In this document: piece after piece, positions 61,888 through 64,000 of the stretch
Numbering within the stretch: the stretch's first letter is position 1
How the letters are laid out: each line of letters opens with the position of its first letter
DNA from: Druceiella hillmani
Taxonomy: Eukaryota; Arthropoda; Insecta; Lepidoptera; Hepialidae
NCBI GenBank assembly: GCA_039881145.1
Contig: JAYKKI010000005.1
Coordinates: 29,241,001-29,305,000, forward strand
DNA length: 64,000 nt
Direction: 5' to 3'
Made by a program: the position numbers and the translations under genes
Notes under the pieces: model-generated
The model's database searches: none
Told to the model about the DNA's origin: nothing
The model's input: only the letters and a program-made list of their open reading frames with translations

Positions 61888-63121
61888 CAGGTTCAAAAGT
61901 CCGTTAATATTTCATAAGATGATAAAAAAAACTATTTATATGAAAGAAAAAATGTTTATTTATTCTGAAAGAACACAACTTGGGATTTTATTTCTTAAAA
62001 AACGCATCGTCCATATGCGATCTTACATTTTTTGACACTGCTGCAACCTGGAGCGGAAATTTTCAATGATCGACTGACAAGTGTTTTGGGAAACGTTTTG
62101 CATTTTCACGCCAATAAGAGCTTTTAATTCCTCAAGAGTCGCTGGATTGCTGTTAAACATTTTACTTTTAAGGTATCTCCAAAGAAAAAAATCCATTGGG
62201 GACAAGTTCGGACTACAAGGTGGCCAGTTAATGTCACCTCTCTTGGATATCACTTTTTGACCGAACATTTCGCGAACTGTACTTAAAGAGTCGTTAGAAG
62301 TATGGCATGTTGCCCCATCTTGCTAAAACCACAAAATCCTGAAGAGTTCGAGCAAAAAAATTCTGTAGCATGGCAATATACCGCTCTGTATTCACAGTAA
62401 CTTTGATTTTCATAAAAATATGGACCAATAATGCCTCTTGCTGATAAAGCTGCCCACACAGTAACCATGGGTGAATGCAGGAGTTTTTGATGATTCAATT
62501 TCGGATTAGTATCACTCCAATATCTGTAGTTTTGTCTGTTAACATGTCAATTTAGGTGAAAGTGGGCTTCGTCTGAAAAAAAATGTCGTTAAAGCTGGCG
62601 AATCTCTCTAGCATTTCGTTAGAAAACTGCAGCCTCTAAGCATAATCTTGAGGCTTTAACTGCTGAACCATTTGGATTTTGTACGGATGCAAATGTAAAT
62701 TCTTGTGTAGAATGCGGTTTAAAGATGTTTTGGATGCCTTTAAGATGCTAGACCGCTTTCAAGTAGAGAGTCCAAATTTTTGGGATCCCGTGAAGTTCTA
62801 GGTTGGCAAGATCGGGGTTTATCTATTGTTGAACTAGCTTCTTTAAAGTTTTGGACCCATTTTTTAATCGGTTGAATCGATGGAGCTTTAATTTTATGCT
62901 ATATATTTTAATGAGCACAAAATTTTCGTTGCGCTAGAGTCAAAGAATCGTTGTTTCCATAGGTCATGTAAGTAGAACGCACGTTGTTTCTTGTTGAATG
63001 ACGCCATGGTACTAAGTTCCCAATGGTTGGTCTAACATTCCGTACTTCGCCTGCCCCACCTCTCCCTCGCTGCTCGACGCAGCTGCTGAATCAAATGTTA
63101 ACGGACTTTTGTACCATCCAG
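61888..63121 (-). mobile_element. Mariner-like element, 1.23 kb, inserted at TA
   Basis: Terminal inverted repeats share CAAAAGTCCGTTAA-ATTT: positions 61890-61912 against 63093-63115 in reverse complement. The element lies between TA dinucleotides at 61886-61887 and 63122-63123, the target duplication expected of Tc1/mariner elements. Length and single transposase gene fit the superfamily. It is inserted in the C-terminal coding part of the pogo-like transposase. Confidence 0.9.
62023..63007 (-). pseudogene. Tc1/mariner transposase pseudogene
   Basis: Starts at ATG 63007 (MASFNKKQRAFYLHDLWK) and ends at the stop near 62023 after RLQQCQKM. The N-terminal helix-turn-helix part is badly decayed with several stops. 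LHKNLHLHPYKIQMVQQLKP near 62700-62660 marks the linker. The catalytic part is readable: SDEAHFHL (first Asp, 62573-62571), YWSDTNPKLNHQK, MVTVWAALSARGIIGPYF, TERYIAMLQNFFA, QDGATCHTS (second Asp, 62319-62317), RGDINWPP, and SPMDFFLW (third Asp, 62193-62191). The second and third Asp are 42 codons apart in one uninterrupted frame, so 41 residues separate them (a DD41D spacing). All three catalytic Asp codons remain, but stops such as the TAG before QDGATC and frameshifts make it inactive. Confidence 0.9.
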
Positions 63122-63630
63122 TACTTTATCCAAAAAACAAACTATCAATAATTCATTGCGAGACATCGATAAAACAAATTCTGATGGCGCTACTAATTCA
63201 GACGAAAATGATGACAACCTTTCACTAAACACATTTAAAAACAAAACATTAAAACAATATTTCTAGAACGCGCCTAACTAAGCAATCATTAAAACTAAAA
63301 AAATTCGTAAGAAATGGATCAACTTTAGAAGTCAAAAGATTACCAAGAATTCAAAGTTAAAAAGCAAAACAAAGTTAAGAAGATGTCTATGGTTAATGAA
63401 GAACGAAAAAAGAATGTAGAAAAAAACCAAAAGTACAAGAAATCGAATGAAAAGAAAACAAAATGTTACATGAAAATAAAGAAAATGATGCTACAGAAGA
63501 ATGGTACTCCCACGCATGCTGTGAAAATGAAAAGCTGGCTATGCGATAATATAGCAATTGTAAGAAATGGCATCATGAGAAGTGTGCGGGTCTTACAAAA
63601 GGTAATAGAGAATCTATTCATAATCGATGG

Positions 63631-63669
63631 TACTTTTCTTTAATACCAGCTCGGTATTAAAGAAAAGTA
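63631..63669. repeat. Perfect 17-bp hairpin at the 3' end of the pogo coding region
   Basis: TACTTTTCTTTAATACC at 63631-63647 is exactly complementary to 63653-63669 around the loop AGCTC. It lies just after the zinc-binding segment of the pogo transposase remnant. Confidence 0.85.
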
Positions 63670-64000
63670 ACATAATAATCACACTGATGTTTAATGATTC
63701 TGTTATTATTAAATAAGTATTATAATTTGTAAGTTCTATCTGTTGCAATGCCAGATTTCATATTAAGTACTCATTGTATAACTTACCTTCTGTATAACTG
63801 TTGTTATCAATGTGCGTTATTGTCCCGTTACCCCAGGTTGCCATTGCCCTCATTCTGGTCTTTCGATAAGGCCCAATGTGGGTAAAGGTATAATGGTATT
63901 TTTTTTATAAAACAACCTTTACCTTTATATTGTTATTTTATATAAATATTTATGACTGAGCTAAAAAAGTTTTGTTAAAAATTATCATAACCAGAAGTTT
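63670..64000. other. pogo 3' non-coding end and flanking DNA
   Basis: Contains the proposed right inverted repeat (about 63805-63884). The rest shows nothing identifiable. Confidence 0.4.

Larger units (their letters stand above)
60238..63645 (+). pseudogene. pogo/Tigger-like transposase pseudogene, interrupted
   Basis: Starts at ATG 60238 with MSRTKRSESWREEAMRTTI, the N-terminal psq-type helix-turn-helix, and RCTLRDHLKIG as the recognition helix region. The DDE domain survives in pieces across frames: DKKGCRITVPKK (first Asp, codon 60755), KGSKRVHFITPEHAENVTI, RYRPDLAENLPPGT, then LLIFNGAKCHL where the second catalytic Asp is Asn (codon 61073). LDKSINKSYEHHW carries the third Asp (codon 61150). 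A C-terminal region follows from FWATGLFLFNPKAIPEEP (61310 on) with acidic and Lys-rich linker. The frame is interrupted at 61886 by a mariner-like element, resumes at 63124 with TLSKKQTINNSLRDIDK, and ends with a Cys/His PHD-like segment (NCKKWHHEKCAGLTKG, 63560-63607). Many stops and frameshifts; inactive. Confidence 0.9.
59878..63884 (+). mobile_element. pogo/Tigger-like DNA transposon with nested mariner-like element
   Basis: Candidate ends are TACCCAC at 59878 and GTGGGTA ending at 63884. They would give TA target duplications around CCCAC...GTGGG termini. About 75 bp inside each end can be aligned as imperfect inverted repeats, with shared TCATT-GGTC blocks near 59910 and 63850. Subtracting the nested 1.24 kb leaves about 2.8 kb, a normal size for this group. 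The coding part runs from 60238 to about 63645. The termini are inferred; the coding identity is firm. Confidence 0.65.

Overview
This window looks like non-coding, repeat-dominated nuclear DNA of an insect or close arthropod relative. The DNA is very AT-rich, with long (TA)n and (CA)n microsatellites. The only recognisable protein homologies are to transposable elements: a pogo/Tigger-like transposase, a Tc1/mariner transposase of insect type, a Ty1/copia gag-integrase piece and two LINE reverse-transcriptase 3' ends. Every one is broken by stops and frameshifts. I see no intact host gene, rRNA, tRNA or CRISPR array. The arthropod assignment rests on the transposon types and is an inference.

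Layout. 0-9 kb: AT-rich DNA with microsatellites, a 67-bp and a 42-bp tandem repeat, short hairpins and a small CpG-rich island with two near-identical palindromes (8.65-8.73 kb). 9.6-13.4 kb: one arm of an old, diverged inverted duplication whose partner is 50.25-56.25 kb in reverse order. 16-19 kb: two direct copies of a CpG-rich, promoter-like repeat and one copy of a palindromic small element. 21.4-22.6 kb: a composite inverted-repeat element carrying a nested 260-bp palindromic element with a 13-bp target duplication. 23.0-23.9 kb: copia remnant. 28.0-28.6 kb and 36.6-37.8 kb: LINE remnants. 42.4 kb: a further copy of the palindromic element. 43.5-44.0 kb: an unidentified degenerate coding remnant. 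45.1-45.5 and 47.7-48.1 kb: an inverted pair of another dispersed repeat. 50-56 kb: second arm of the inverted duplication, interrupted by a palindromic element (51.0 kb) and the second composite element (52.4-53.9 kb). 59.9-63.9 kb: a pogo-like transposon with a 1.23-kb mariner-like element inserted in its reading frame.

The elements form a readable insertion history: mariner inside pogo; palindromic element inside composite element; palindromic and composite elements inside one arm of the duplication and not in the other. The palindromic element family (four copies, two of them long hairpins) is the most unusual item. Possible host signals are weak and listed at low confidence: a 55-codon open block on the minus strand at 32.4-32.6 kb, a TATA-plus-initiator arrangement at 57.4 kb and a YY1/ETS-like CpG-rich cluster at 59.6 kb. 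All repeat pairs were matched by eye, so boundaries are approximate.
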